Positions 11,680 to 24,431 of a stretch of 64,000 bases of DNA are shown here, one piece after another (within the stretch, counting starts at the first letter, position 1; every line of letters starts with the position of its first letter). A program made the translations under genes and the position numbers. Under the pieces are notes generated by a model. The model was not told the origin of the DNA. It was given only the letters and a program-made list of their open reading frames with translations, and did no database searches. Origin of the DNA: Lycorma delicatula (lineage: Eukaryota; Arthropoda; Insecta; Hemiptera; Fulgoridae); NCBI RefSeq assembly GCF_047948215.1, contig NC_134455.1, forward strand, positions 224,234,526 through 224,298,525, given 5' to 3'.

Positions 11680-14600
11680 CAAATTAAACAATTGCACCAC
11701 TTTTTTGTCATAAGATTAGTCAACCTTCTTCCAAAATATTTGTAAGCCTTAAAAATGTTATTGTTACAAGCTTTATGTGGCCCTTTACTTGAATCCCAAA
11801 TTAGTTCCATATAATTCAAGATGTAGTGGATTTGAAAGCAACTTTAACACTGTATGGTCTTCTTTCACAACTAAATGATAAATATTTGTTTAAAGAGCCT
11901 GAATTACTTTTTACTGTCTGCAGAAGTTAAGCAATTAGGTTACTTTAGTCAAAGCTTATCTTTTTTTCATGGAGCTATTGAACAATAACACATTTGTGCC
12001 AAAAACTCCAGGGTACCCATTCAAGTCTAACACTGCAATACTGTGTATTATCTATAATTACTGTACAGTTAGTTGGTAAGAAGTTCACAATTTTTTTAAA
12101 CAATCAGTATTTTAAAAACATCACTATTTATTTCCACATGGTAACCACCCAACTTTTTCAATTCAAATAATAAGTGGCTATCTAAAAAACCTGCTTCTGT
12201 TTCCTACAAATAATTTAAGGTATAAGTATAACTAAATGTTTTCCATTACATGATGATTGTAGGCTGCTAATGTCTACAAAAATGCTTATTTTTGCTGATT
12301 TTATAGTTGCATCATGTCTAACTTCTGGGGTCGTAAAACTTTCATTATAACCTGTCTTGTCCAAATAGAAAAGTTTCATTTATTATTTCTAAGGTCTCTT
12401 AATATTTATTTTCAAATAACTCCATGACCACAATGTGATGTTCTCCCCATCTATGATTACAGTTTGCCTTTTTTCCAGTCGCAAATTTAAATTCTAATAA
12501 CAATAAAAAAAAAATACACTAGTTTAATATTGGGAAGATCAGGATCATCATTTATAGCTGACATTTATATCTGTACTTTATTTGAAGTAGGGCATTTTGT
12601 TATTTAGGAAAGGATTGTATAAACAACCAGACTGTATGTTATCAAATTTTCTAATGACAGGTCGAACTTGTTTTCAAGTTTTACTAGACATAATTAGTTC
12701 ACCTGTTCTGATTATTTCATTTTCAATATTGTGGCCCTGTTCACTGATGTCCATAAATTATGCTGAAGTTTTTCACAAGATTTGTATAATGCATTCAATA
12801 CAATAGTTTTCTCCCCACTTTTTAAAGATTTTTCTGTTTATGTTTAATGAAAGCGGGATCTTGAGTGGCAGCCCTGATTAAAGTTTTTAAACACTGGAAT
12901 TATGTAAAATCTATAACACATTACATTATAACTCATGTTTTAGGTAAAGCTGTAATACATAAACATAAGATCAAGGAAGACAGCAAATATGATCTGAAAA
13001 AGCCATGTGAGATTTTGACACTATACTCATGCTCTGCTGAAAACTTTGCTTTGATGCGGAGAAATATTTGGTGTAATGGGTGGATTTGTTTTCATCAGGC
13101 CCCGATTAACAATAAACAGACTTAATATATAAATATTCAAATGTAAAGATAGTACAAAATGTAAAAGTACAAAGTGTAAATGGAGCTGCTGTCATTAAAA
13201 TCATGATAGTAAACATGAAACCCATCATGATAGCCAGTATTACTAGTAATAGTAATAATAATATTAAAGGAAAAAAAGAACTGCAATAGACGACGTATAA
13301 GCACTCTTTAGCAATCACAGTTATTAAAGTAAGAATAATAGAACTTGTGGAAAATTATCAATTTACCTTTCAACAAGTTATAAAACTTTCCATACATCTC
13401 AGTAATAAAATTTTACAAGAAGTTAAAAAAATAATAATTGTTTTTACCTTCTAAATCTGGATATATAAAACATGAATTTTTTTCTTTTTTGTACTTTATT
13501 AAATGAAGATCATGTAACTAAAAATGTGACAGCAGAACAACCTACATAATACTACATAGAATGTGCAAAGGATTACAATGGCAATAAAGACATTATGTGC
13601 CTTGTTTATAACAACAGTGGCAAAAAATTCATTCTCTGAATAACCACTCCCAGTGACAATATGTAAAAGAATATTTCTTCCCTGTGTAAACAAAGAACCA
13701 TACACTTTTGACTTCCCTCTTACTTTACTGTTTACATAAAACTTTTTTTTAAATTATAAAGTTTTTAAACAGTAAACCAAATTTAATAAATCAATGTTTT
13801 CAGCTGATCTTGCTTGGACTTCTCTTAAGAGAGGTTGGTAAATCACAACACCTTGGAATTCTACATTTACACAAAAAGGATGACATCTTAACCATTTGAA
13901 CATTATGAAATAAATACACACGTAACAATTATGTACTAGATAAAGAGACAATTCAAATCAAACATAAGTTTTTTTTACCATATTCAAATACTTTAGCCTG
14001 AATTAGAAAACTGGTAGCAATAATATCGGCTGACTCCAAAATAACAACAGCAGCAACAGTCAATGAAGATGTCCAAAAAAGCAATAAAAAATTATGAATA
14101 AGTTGTGCAAAAATGATTTAATAAAATTTGATTCAGTTTGTGGTTCAATTTTTTTTAATTTGTTTCTATTTTATTTTAATTAATTTAAATATAAAAAGTT
14201 TATATTCTTAAATAATTTTCAAACAGTCATGGACAAAATTGTTTCAAAATCTTTGTTCAATGAGAAGCAATAAGAGGAATTCTATACAAATAATAAAAAA
14301 TGAAAGTTTGAACATAATAATTTTAACTAATTCACTGTAATAACAAAAATTACAGTTAATATACTTTCTTTTTTTGGATGAAAGAAGACATTTTTATTGT
14401 GTAAAAAAGTCAAGCCAAACCAGGATTCATACCAGAACCTTCTAGATGAAAGACAGAAACTAGCCAAAAAACTCACACTTGACAGACACTAGAAGAAACA
14501 AAGCCTGACTGAGCAGCAATTAGTGTCTTGAAAGATCAGAACAATAAATTAGCCTGTCAAAACAAATGCATAAGATATTTTCATCTGAAAAGTCTACTAA

Positions 14601-15133
14601 CTTGAATAGAAACTAAAAAATGTTTTCATAATCAATTTAATTCACCCGTTAGTAATAATAAATCACTTTGATTAATGTCCCTGAAATTTTTAATTCTCAA
14701 CCACAAATGACAGAAAACTTCTATATAGTATAACACTGCTTAAATTTTTCCTGGATGACACACATACAATTGTGACAAAATCATATAAAATTTAAAAAAA
14801 CTTTGTTGCATACAATTACTAACAGTTTATTACAAACTGACAGCTATCTGTTTCAATTCCTTTAACCAAAGATAAAAAGATACAGTTCTACCACACAGGT
14901 CAAAAACAGATATATTTAATAATATTCCCTTATACAAACCAAAACACTAGCTGGAAGTTTCGAAAAATATTTTTTTACTGTACCTGAATATTCTGGTAGG
15001 TTCTTCAGAGTGTTTTCTAATAATTCAATTTTTTCATAATTCTTATACTGAAAATTTATTAATAACACTTTACCATAATTAAATTGCATTTGATCTAGTG
15101 AACAATTAAAAGCAAAAATAACATTGTATTTAC
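11680..15133. other. Probable intron, A+T-rich, with one SINE fragment
   Basis: It lies between the candidate minus-strand exons. Apart from the SINE fragment at about 14395-14466, nothing was recognised. Open frames near 12597-13125 carry no motif I can name. Confidence 0.35.
14395..14466 (-). mobile_element. tRNA-derived SINE fragment (Glu-type head)
   Basis: The minus strand contains a tRNA-like series: CTGTCTTTCATCTAGAAGG (anticodon-arm region), GGTATGAATCCTGG (degenerate box B) and TTTGGCTTGACTTTTT. This parallels the copy at 30637-30781 (CTTTCATCTGGAGG, GATTCGAATCCCGG, CAGGCATGGCATTTTT). It is diverged and short. Confidence 0.55.
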
Positions 15134-15267
15134 CTAATAATTTATTTAAAGCATCCGGATCAACAGACAATGTACCATCAGCATTTACAATAATTATTAA
15201 TGTGTCGTCTGATTTTCGATCATCAGTGCTATCAGCAACAAATGTGCTGGACATTGCATTTGACCCA
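15134..15267 (-). CDS. Candidate internal exon, acidic protein segment
   Basis: This 134-base minus-strand segment has a strong acceptor (TGTTTTGTTGTTGCAG) and a donor (TTATTAG followed by GTAAAT). It opens with one base of a split codon, encodes GSNAMSSTFVADSTDDRKSD, then DTLIIIVNADGTLSVDPDAL and NKLL, and closes with one base (G). Joined to the CA that opens the exon at 10992 this gives an intact Ala codon, so the two are phase-compatible. The peptide is acidic with a short hydrophobic strand followed by NADGT; I do not recognise the family. An upstream exon ending with two bases of a codon is expected but was not identified. Confidence 0.55.
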
Positions 15268-15269
15268 CT

Positions 15270-16125
15270 GCAACAACAAAACAATCATAAAGCAATACAA
15301 ACACAAAATAATAAAATACAATAATATCAGAATAATTTTATGCAAGACCAGTTAATCAAAGCAATAAAATAACTTTAAACAATACAAAAAAATTAAATAG
15401 AAAGGAAAAAAAGGATCAACCAACTTAAAATTATACTATACACAATAGTTGTAGGTAAAATTTAATGCTACTTGATATTTATATACATCAGAGTAATTTT
15501 TTGTAGATAATACATCCTCTTACAAGCAAACAGTCATTTCTAAAGATTTAAAGCAAACCCTTACTAACACTTCCACGCATACTATGGATGTTTATCCAGC
15601 AATGTACTGTTTTTGAATGTTTTTCCTGAAGAGAGAATCCCCAGTGATATTCATAAAATAATTCAATATAAGCATAAAAACTTTCACGGGCACTAGCAAT
15701 AAGAGAAAGTCAATAAAATATTTTAATCGAAGGATCTAATTTTAATAACAGAATGATATAAAAATGTGACTAAGAATGTGAATACAATGCAATGGGAAGT
15801 AGAACACAGTTCAGATCAAATGATAATTCAAACCTTCCAATATCATGAAATTATTGGTCTTTGGGTTCCAATTTTACAATGATTTCAAAAAACTCAAAAA
15901 GGAAACATCACATATAAATGCTCAAAATAGATCAAAACCAGGGTGAGGAATTTCTGTGCATTGCAATAAGAGATGCAAAGTTAATTAAACTGGAACTTAC
16001 AATAAAATATAAAAAACTAGAATTGCATCATCAGAATAAATCAGCAATGACATTGAAAAAGTATGGTCATTTATCAGTTTCAGTATATTTTATATTAGCC
16101 ATGGTTTTATGGCTACAGTAACTGA
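15270..16125. other. Probable intron, no gene seen
   Basis: A+T-rich sequence upstream of the candidate exon. An open frame at 15918-16121 has no recognisable motif and no supporting splice sites. Confidence 0.35.
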
Positions 16126-16343
16126 AGTGTAAATGAAGTGTAGTCTTGTACATTCTCAGTTCGACCATTCCTGAGATGTGTGGTTAATTGAAACCCAACC
16201 ACCAAAGAACACCGGTATCCACGATCTAGCATTCAAATCCATGTAAAAATAACTGGCTTTACTAGGACTTGAACGCTGGAACTCTCGGCTTCCAAATCAG
16301 CTGATTTGGGAAGACGCGTTCACCACTAGACCAACCCGGTGGG
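16126..16343 (-). mobile_element. tRNA-derived SINE, family 1, tail missing
   Basis: Read on the minus strand, this begins CCCACCGGGTTGGTCTAGTG, where TTGGTCTAGTGGT is an RNA polymerase III box A of tRNA type. GCGTTCAAGTCCTAGT follows as box B. A body of about 130 bases includes TGGATTTGAATGCTAGATCG, TTTGGTGGTTGGGTTTCAAT and CAGGAATGGTCGAACTGAG. Two other copies lie at 35216-35511 and 37070-37298. This copy lacks the CGGTAGTTACCGGAGGCTA tail seen in the others, so it is 3'-truncated. No target duplication was seen. Confidence 0.85.
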
Positions 16344-19300
16344 TCAGCATCTTCTCTCCTGCCTTCAATATTTCCTTCTTTTTTTAAAATCTTTTTCCAT
16401 TAATTTTCAACTGTATTTTCTATTGAAATAATTTCTAAGCCTGAACCTAACCATAGTTCAAATTTTAATTTAACATCATTCTCTTTTGGCTTCTCCGTAT
16501 TACATTTCTTTTTTCACATTTTTCTTTATTTTTTCAAGATTCATTATTAGTTTGATGCATGTGCTTACAACTTTCTCAATTAATAAAAAAATATACTTTT
16601 TATTCATGTTTATGTATTTTTATCCAATAGAACTAACAATTACCAACATTTAAAAAAATTGATACAGCCAAAATTTTGAAATTTTTCTAAAATGTTTTCG
16701 ATGTAATTTTTCATGTTGTGATATACATTTTTTATTAAAAATATAAAATGGGTGACAAACAGGAAATCACCACCTTTTCATATGAATATGTTTTGTTAAT
16801 TATGATGCATCAAATACAAAAATGAATAACCAAGTATACTTTTTTTGTTAAACCTGAGTAATTATATTACAACAGTCTGATAATGAGATAACAAAGAGTG
16901 AAAAAAAAAATCATTTCTATGAAGATAACATTTTATTTTCACTTTAAAATTTTCCATTTTAAGTTTTTTAGTAAATACAATAGGGCTACCAAATGAAGTT
17001 TCTTTTCAAAATTAAATAAAAAATCAAAATTTTTCCACCAAGTGGAAAAAGGTTACATTCAGAACCTTTTTCTCTGTTTCTTAAAAATAAAAAGAAGATG
17101 TATAAAGGAAAAGTTGTTGAAAATTCCATTAAAAACAACTGTGAAAAACATTATTCATATACAAAAGTTAGCTTGGTTAGAGACCAAAAGAGCCAGAAAA
17201 CGTCCACTTTATTTGTGAACACACAAACAAAAATGGATCAGCAAAAAATTGCCTAGTAAAGAATTATTAGCAAGTAGTAGTTTATGAAACATTTTTTACA
17301 AGAACAATATTGCTTTTAAAGTGTTTTGCAGGTGCACAAGTGAACATGTATTAAAAAATATGATACTGAAATGGAGGAAGAAACTGACAAAAAAGATCTT
17401 TGTAACTACAAAAATACCTATAAGATATTAAACAAGAATAGTTAGAATACTTCAAAAATTTAATTTTGTTCACAAAAGATTAGGATACAAGTAGGGCACT
17501 ACTCTTAATACCACCACCTTTAATTTATTTCTTAAAGATAAATGTTTTGAATAAGAATAATTTCAAAGTTTACAAAATGACGAGGTAACAAAACTTCATG
17601 TCCCTGTGGAAAGGGAGAAGATACCTACCTAACTCTTAAAACAACTACTGAGGTTTTTACTGGTTCCCAGAAATAGAAAAGTTTAAAAAAAATAAGTTTG
17701 AATATCATAATATTTAAATTTTTTCTTGGAGTTAGAAAGTGTGTGGAAATATGAGCCTCAACGTCATCTAATACAGTAAGTTTTTCCTTACAATACAACA
17801 TAAAAAAAAGTGACTGAGTTATGGCAATACTTTGATTTTCCTGTGTTAATGGTGGGCAGAGTTGTGCCCAAAATTATGCAAGCTTAAGAATGTGGCAACT
17901 TTGATTTTCAACTGAAAAATTGATATTGAGATTGATAAAAGGCACATGATAACAATAGTTTATAAATAGTGAAAGAAATTTTCAAAATATTACTTTAGTA
18001 ACTAAGATTACATCTGACATAACAAAATAAATATAATACAATATGGACAAAAAAAACTACATTTCTTAACAAACTATTACATTTTGTAACTTACAAAATC
18101 AAGCACACAAAATATTAACACCGATGATATTTGGTCTCATTCAAGTCCCCATAACAGCATGGAGGTACCCTTAACCTTAATTTCTCTTTTTTGTCATTTC
18201 TGGATTCATATAAAGTTATATTCTTGTACTAATTAGATGATTCTATAACATTAGTGTCACATTGGTAGTATATTAGGCCAAATTAATTCGGAGATGGAGC
18301 ATAATACTTTTGTATTTTTTTTTTATTGTTTTGTTTGATATTTACAGACTGGATCAAGTAATGATTTTTATGAAACTATGTACAATAATCTCTAAATATG
18401 GGTCAGTGAGGCAATTTAATTTTGGTTACAATTAATAAAGGAAATGGGGGAGATACTTCCCCATGAGTCTCATTCATCAAAATTTTACTAAAAATTAATA
18501 AACATTAACATTCTTTAATGTCCCACTTAATCTTTCTCAAGTAGTTGACAAGGCTTAATCCCTAGGTAATCAGGGATGCATAGCTTTCTGAAGAAACTGG
18601 AAAAAATTATGCAACTCTTCACTGGCTTTTTTATTTAATTTTTATGTGTTGCGTATTTTATTTTTTAAATAATAAGTTTATTTTTAGAATATACTTTGTA
18701 TATATGAATGTAACATTATAGTTTCATTACAGAAATTGTATAAGCAGCCCTGCAACACCCCAACCTTTGTAAATAACAAATGATACTAAACCATCTCTGA
18801 TGTTTTATTGAATAATTATATAGCGTTAAGTATACGCACAAAACAACAAAAAATAAATATACATAATAATTAATATCAATTAAAATGGACGATTATAAAT
18901 ATGTCCAGTTACTACATTAGATGCAATGCAATTAAATTTTTACAAAATAAAATTTGTGTAAATTTAATAGGCGCTGACATGCTAAAATTCAGGCAATCCT
19001 ATAATAACAATGAGGAGACTTACTAACAGCAGAAACAATGTTAACAGTATATTTATACATAATATCTTACAGTACCAACAACCACATAATTCAATTAAAA
19101 AATTGAAGTTTAATAACAAATCTATTTATTAAAGTTTAGATCTGCAACAAGTCATCACAGTGATGGTACACAGTACCTTTTATACATTTACATTCTTGGT
19201 TCCTTTCAACTGTTTATCTAGAACAAATAACTAAATTTCTACAACATCCACCAACAATGACTAATGAAGATAACAACCAGTTTAGTAATTTTCATTACTA

Positions 19301-22019
19301 AACTAATTTGTCTTCTGGATTTTTTATCCAAAAGACAAATTTGATGAGGTAGTGTTAATTCTGTTATCAGACTAGCCTGGCAAATGCAATACCAAAAGCA
19401 ATCACACCTCACTATCTGCAGTAGTGTCCCTTACAAGACACTTAATTACAAAACTGCAAACAATTAGTCATAACTGAAATATTTATTATTTAGTATATTA
19501 TTATTATATTTAAGTCAAAGAACAAAAAGTGCTTACTTAAAGGTGACTTGCAAAACAATTAACTGATGAATGATAATTTTCGCACATGTTCACAACTGTG
19601 TGAAAAAAAAATTATATTATCTATGAAAAAGGATGTGAAAAATCTATCTACATACAAATGATTGTATATCCAAAGACATAATAATAGTACTGAATTGTTT
19701 TTTTAATTTTGAACTTTCTTAACTATAAACAATTAAAAAATGCCACAAATAAAAAAATTAGTAGTGAATACTTGTAATAATATTGTTAAGTTAATATACT
19801 TAAAAATTACAATTAAAAATTACAATTAAAATTACAATTAAAACTACAATTAAAAATTACATTTTCTTCGGTCAGGCAATAAAATTTACCATGTTAACAA
19901 AATAAAAAGCAAGTTAAAGTATAGTATGTAGTATGTATGTAAAAGTATAGTATAGTTAAGTATGTTGAAAATATAGTTGTGTACTATAATGTTTTCAATA
20001 TGAATTTGTTTCTGCCATTTCAATATGGTAGTCATTTATGTTGTTAACTTAAGACACTATAAATAAAAATCAATTAATTCAGTGATAAATCCAAATGTCT
20101 GTGCATCAATGATTGGACCATGAGATAAAACTGCAATATACATGTGGATAAACCTGTTTCTTCTTAGGGGTTACTAGGAAAATTAGCTGATAAAAGATGT
20201 AATTATTGCTACTATATGTTTAAGATACTAAGCAAGTTAATAACAGCTATTAATGAATGTTATCATAAACACATTATTTACAGAGAGAAGAGCAAGGAGG
20301 AGGCAGTAACAGGAGTCACAACCAGCAATGACTGCATTAATCTCATGAAGAAACCTATCCATTCCTCAAGCTGATGGAACAAACCTTGGACTGATCTGGT
20401 GGAGAGTTGTACACAACCTGAGTACTCACCTCTTCTTTAGGCAATGGAGTTTCTTATCTGATGGACCTATTAATAAGCCTAATGGTAGGAAAGCTTGTCA
20501 GATCTCCTAATCCCTACTTAAATATAAATACAATACAATATGAACAACAGAAGAAGAAGCCTAATCTTGGAAACATACAAGAGTGTAAATTTATAAAAAT
20601 TGATAAATTATTGTTCACAGTTTGATTTCAAGTTCTGTATACATTATGTATTACATACCCTAACCAGCAAAATTTTAAAAATATACTCATTTTTCACTGA
20701 ATATTAAGATTGGTAAATTAGATTGACTAAATAGATAAAAATGTAACAAAAGATTCATTCAAAACTGCTATATAACTTCACAGGCAACAATAGAAAAAAT
20801 TTTAAATAGGATTCATGATCTTTCAAATCTTTGCTTCAATGATGTTTGAATATTCAGGTGATTCTGATTCTGTTCAGCAGCCAGGTAATGAAAAACCCAT
20901 TGGGTGGAAAATTTTTTCTGCAATTATTTAAAAAAAAAAAAACTGATGTCATCAAAACCCCAGTAACTTCTAATATTTCTTCTCATCCAATAACTTACAT
21001 CCTCTAGCACTGAATCTTCTTCAAGAAACTCAAACATAATTTTCACAATTTGTTCATGCCCTTTTCACTCAAAAGGTAACCAGATATATTTCTCACCTGT
21101 TAATCCAAACAACATGAACCAGGAAGGTAATGAATACAGGAGATAACTCATATCTTTAACTGCAATGGACACTGAGATTACCAACATTAACTTAAGTATT
21201 GCACACTACTACTATTTATAAAATTTCTCTAGTAAAATCTATTTAGAAACATTTAGGAAACCCCTTTCAACACGTTCTCTAACATCAATTTAATTTATAT
21301 TGTGTCTGGTGTTTAGTCTATTTTAAAATCAGTAAATTTCTTACTGCAATCTACAAAGTTTGTACAAAGTTCTCAATAAACCTTGAAAATTGCTGCCCAA
21401 ATCCTTAATATAAATTTTAGTGTGAAATGAATCCACAACAGAGTTGCAAAGGGGTGGATGGAAAATCTAATCATTGTTGTAGGTTTTTAAAATAATTACT
21501 CATATTTACAAAAAAACCTATTAACTCAAGAAAATAATAAAATACTCTAATTGGGTTTTTAAAACAATTATAATATAACTAATTATATTATTAGTTTACC
21601 CTTTTCAAAACATTATATTTTATCACTAAAAAACTAAAAATAAAGTGTTTTCTTTCTTCCCTTCTTTTATTATGCCTAATTACTAACTATCCTTACCCAC
21701 ATGTAAATGTATACCTTAACATATTTTTAATCACTGCAAATAAAAAACATAAATTTACATTATAATACAGTTGGAGTGTATGTTAAAATAGTTTTAGAAT
21801 CAAACTACAGTAGCATTTAAAAAACTACAAAGCCTTAACAGAAAGGCTGGCAATATTTAACATTCTTCGTTGCTTCTTGAAATTCCCTACTGCATCTTGG
21901 AGCCATTCAACACAGTTCAGATTTATTGTTTCAATACAAAAACCTAACCACAACATAATTGGACAAACTTTTTTTTAAATCTTTTAAAATAATTATTATA
22001 AATAAAAAATTAGAACACC
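16344..22019. other. Long A+T-rich stretch, no gene recognised
   Basis: No coding segment, transposase or RNA gene could be supported apart from the tandem repeat listed separately. A segment at about 20280-20520 is less A+T-rich and may be an old repeat of unknown type. Confidence 0.4.
19801..19862. repeat. Short tandem repeat, unit about 12-13 bases
   Basis: Five near-identical units of the form TTACAATTAAAAA follow one another, with small length differences and one A-to-C change. Confidence 0.9.
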
Positions 22020-22021
22020 TA

Positions 22022-22048
22022 CAGGATGTCCCATATAAAATGCAACCC
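22022..22048 (+). repeat. Left terminal inverted repeat
   Basis: 27 bases starting CAGGATGTCC and ending AAAATGCAACCC, next to TA at 22020-22021. Confidence 0.88.
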
Positions 22049-23259
22049 ATTTATGTCAGTATATTTAAATAAAAAGGCATCTGTAAGTTATTACATTAAA
22101 TATTTTATTTATAAACTTTCCAACACCTTAAATTCTACAGTAAATGCTGGAAGTGCCTTCATGAATATACATGTCCACCCTTATTTATGGATTGATATTT
22201 AAAACAGCTTGTTCGATATTGACCTCCAGTTATTCAAGTGTTTGTGGTTGGTTGCTGTAGGCTTTTTCTTTGAGGTAAACCCAAAAAAATAAAATCTGGC
22301 GCAGTCAAATATGAAGATCTTGGTGGCCATATGCCAATACCAATAACACGATCACCAAAAAATTTGTTAACAAAATCAAAATTTGAATGTGCAAAATGTG
22401 ATCTTGCACTGTCATGTTGGAAACAGCTGTATTAATTTTCCTCTTCCAAGAGTGCAATGAATTGCAATAAAATATTCTGAGACATTGCTCTGCAGTAATG
22501 GTGTACCTGAAGAAAAGAGGACCAATAATTTTTTTTTGACATTGCATACCATATATCTTCTGCAGGTGCAATTGTTTTTCATGATAGCATGGCGATTTTC
22601 ATCACTCCAAAGCCTTCTGTTACGGCTGTTTATGTAGCCATCTAGATGAAACCATGCCTTGTCTGTGAAAAAAAATAGAATCCATAACATGAATACCCTC
22701 ACGCACAAAACCAATGACAATATTCTAGCTGTTTTTATTTTGTCTGGATCAAAAAGTTAAAAATTTGATATGGTCGTAAGTTTTATTTTTTTGTTACCCA
22801 ATGAATGGTTGATTTTTGTAAATAAATTTCAGTTAACAGTGTCTAATTATGTTTTTAGGCATGGCAGTAAACTGGTCTTTGATTTCAGCAAATGTGTCTA
22901 CATTCAACACTGTCATTGATCGTTTGTGTTTCTTGTTATTAACAGAACCTGTCTCTCTAAATTTAGCCACTAAACTCGAAACAAATTTGTTGTTAGGTGC
23001 TGGTTTATCATGATACAGTAAAAAGATTCTTGCACTGCAACCGCTGATTGCTACTTAAATATAAAAAAAAAATAACATGTTCTTCTTTTGAAAACACGAT
23101 CTTCTAATTAACAATGCAATGAGCATTATGATTGCTTTGTTATGGCAATCAGTACCAATGTACTGTGTCGACAAAATGTTCACTTGTTAAACGAGTCCAT
23201 TCAAGTAAAACATAGGGAACTGGGCAGTCAATTAAAAATATTATAGAAGACTGATTAGT

Positions 23260-23286
23260 GGGTTGCATTTTAAATTGGACACCCTC
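23260..23286 (-). repeat. Right terminal inverted repeat
   Basis: Its complement starts GAGGGTGTCC and ends AAAATGCAACCC, matching the left repeat at 23 of 27 positions; TA follows at 23287-23288. Confidence 0.88.
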
Positions 23287-24014
23287 TATCAACATAGATA
23301 CTGAGAGGTTGAATTATAAAGATTTTTGTTTATGAAAGAATTTCATTGTATAATTAAATGGAATCAAAATTATGTTGAATCAAAAACAACCATTTATATG
23401 TTTTATACAGTGAAACAATATTTTTTAAATATAAAAAACCATTATACATTACAGGAAGAGGCATTATAGATAATGAATCATCATCTTACAATTCAATTAG
23501 TGCAAAGAATAGTACAAAGAATGTTAGTCACTATAACAGTTACAGTTGTTTACATTTTTTTTTTTCACTGTTAAACAAAATGTTTATCCTTTAGTGATTT
23601 CTATCACATGCAGTGAGGTTTTTACGTTTGTTTTAATTTTTTTTAATGAGGAAGAGCAGTTTGTAGTAGCTGTTCCATATGCTTGTGCTTACAAATGAGT
23701 AGTTTTACATTTCGTGTAATAACACTTTGTATTACACACATGATTTTATTAGCCATTATGCCCCTTGAAGAATAGCAAATAATGAAGACACAGTTATTGA
23801 CATCCAGATATGGGAAATCATGGTTAACTTTTATAATTATGTGAAAAATCAGAATGATTAAGTAGTTTGTCAGAGAAGTAGCAAAAACAGCACAGCTACT
23901 CGTAAGTGAAAACAGTTCTGGAAATTCATAAAAGAATTTAAAACTACAAGGATGCTAATCCTCTGTTTTTAACTGCAAACAGTGACAATCTCGTCTAAAA
24001 TCGGACTTAGATAA

Positions 24015-24431
24015 TTGAACAAGGATGAGATTCAGCATATAGACTTCTACACAACTGAAAAAAATCAAGATTTTCATTTCAAGAGTCCGCACGAAAAAGT
24101 GGACTTGAATTTCAAAGCAAATCGGTCTTCAATCAGTAAAACGACTTTTAATTTTAGTTTAAATAGAAAAACAGCTGACATCAATGCCAATTATTGGAAA
24201 AATATGATATTAGAGTCTGCAAAATTCATTAACAAATACAACATAGAAAAGAAGGGTGAAACATTGTTAATTTCTATGAAACCGCACCCACTTTTTACAC
24301 AGAGTAATGGGTGCATAACAACAGAAGCAAGGATGATATATGTTTTAAATTTTAAAATGCAAGAGTTCAGACTGGAGACAGAAAGGATTTGTTCCCAACA
24401 CCCTCCTAACAGGTCCATCAAAGAAAAGTGA
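24015..24431 (+). other. Unassigned 138-codon open frame
   Basis: This frame is unusually long for such A+T-rich DNA. The upstream start codon is not clearly preferred. The peptide is hydrophilic, lysine- and asparagine-rich, with no membrane segment or motif I recognise; a stretch reads NYWKNMILESAKFINKY. Just upstream (about 23815-23880) a phrase MVNFYNYVKNQN loosely recalls the N-terminus of Tc1-type transposases, so it may be a transposon relic. A chance open frame cannot be excluded. Confidence 0.2.

Larger units (their letters stand above)
22022..23286 (-). mobile_element. Mariner/IS630-type transposon, complete length, decayed
   Basis: Both ends are visible. The left terminal repeat is 22022-22048 and the right is 23260-23286, matching at 23 of 27 positions (both arms share TAAAATGCAACCC inside and TGTCC outside), and each end is bordered by TA (22020-22021, 23287-23288). 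The 1265-bp length is normal for the superfamily. The minus-strand transposase reads FFTDKAWFHLDGYINSRNRR (about 22615-22675, first Asp), FQHDSARSHFAH (about 22390-22425, second Asp) and WPPRSSYLTAPDFIFLG (about 22285-22335, third Asp). Thirty-eight residues separate the second and third Asp, more than the 34 of classical mariner. Frameshifts and stops disable it. It belongs to the same group as the relic at 1825-2770. Confidence 0.88.

Noticed and set aside
12597..13125. Plus-strand open frames of 69 and 86 codons
   Set aside because: No motif, no splice sites and ordinary composition; lengths are compatible with chance.
15124..15324. Plus-strand open frame
   Set aside because: It is the antisense of the candidate minus-strand exon at 15134-15267 and lacks its own splice or start evidence.
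19801..19862. Tandem repeat as a CRISPR-like array
   Set aside because: Units of 12-13 bases follow directly with no spacers, and the genome is animal.
22305..22571. Minus-strand 88-codon open frame
   Set aside because: It is an out-of-frame reading through the decayed transposase; the motifs WPPRSSYLTAPDF and HDSARSH are in another frame.
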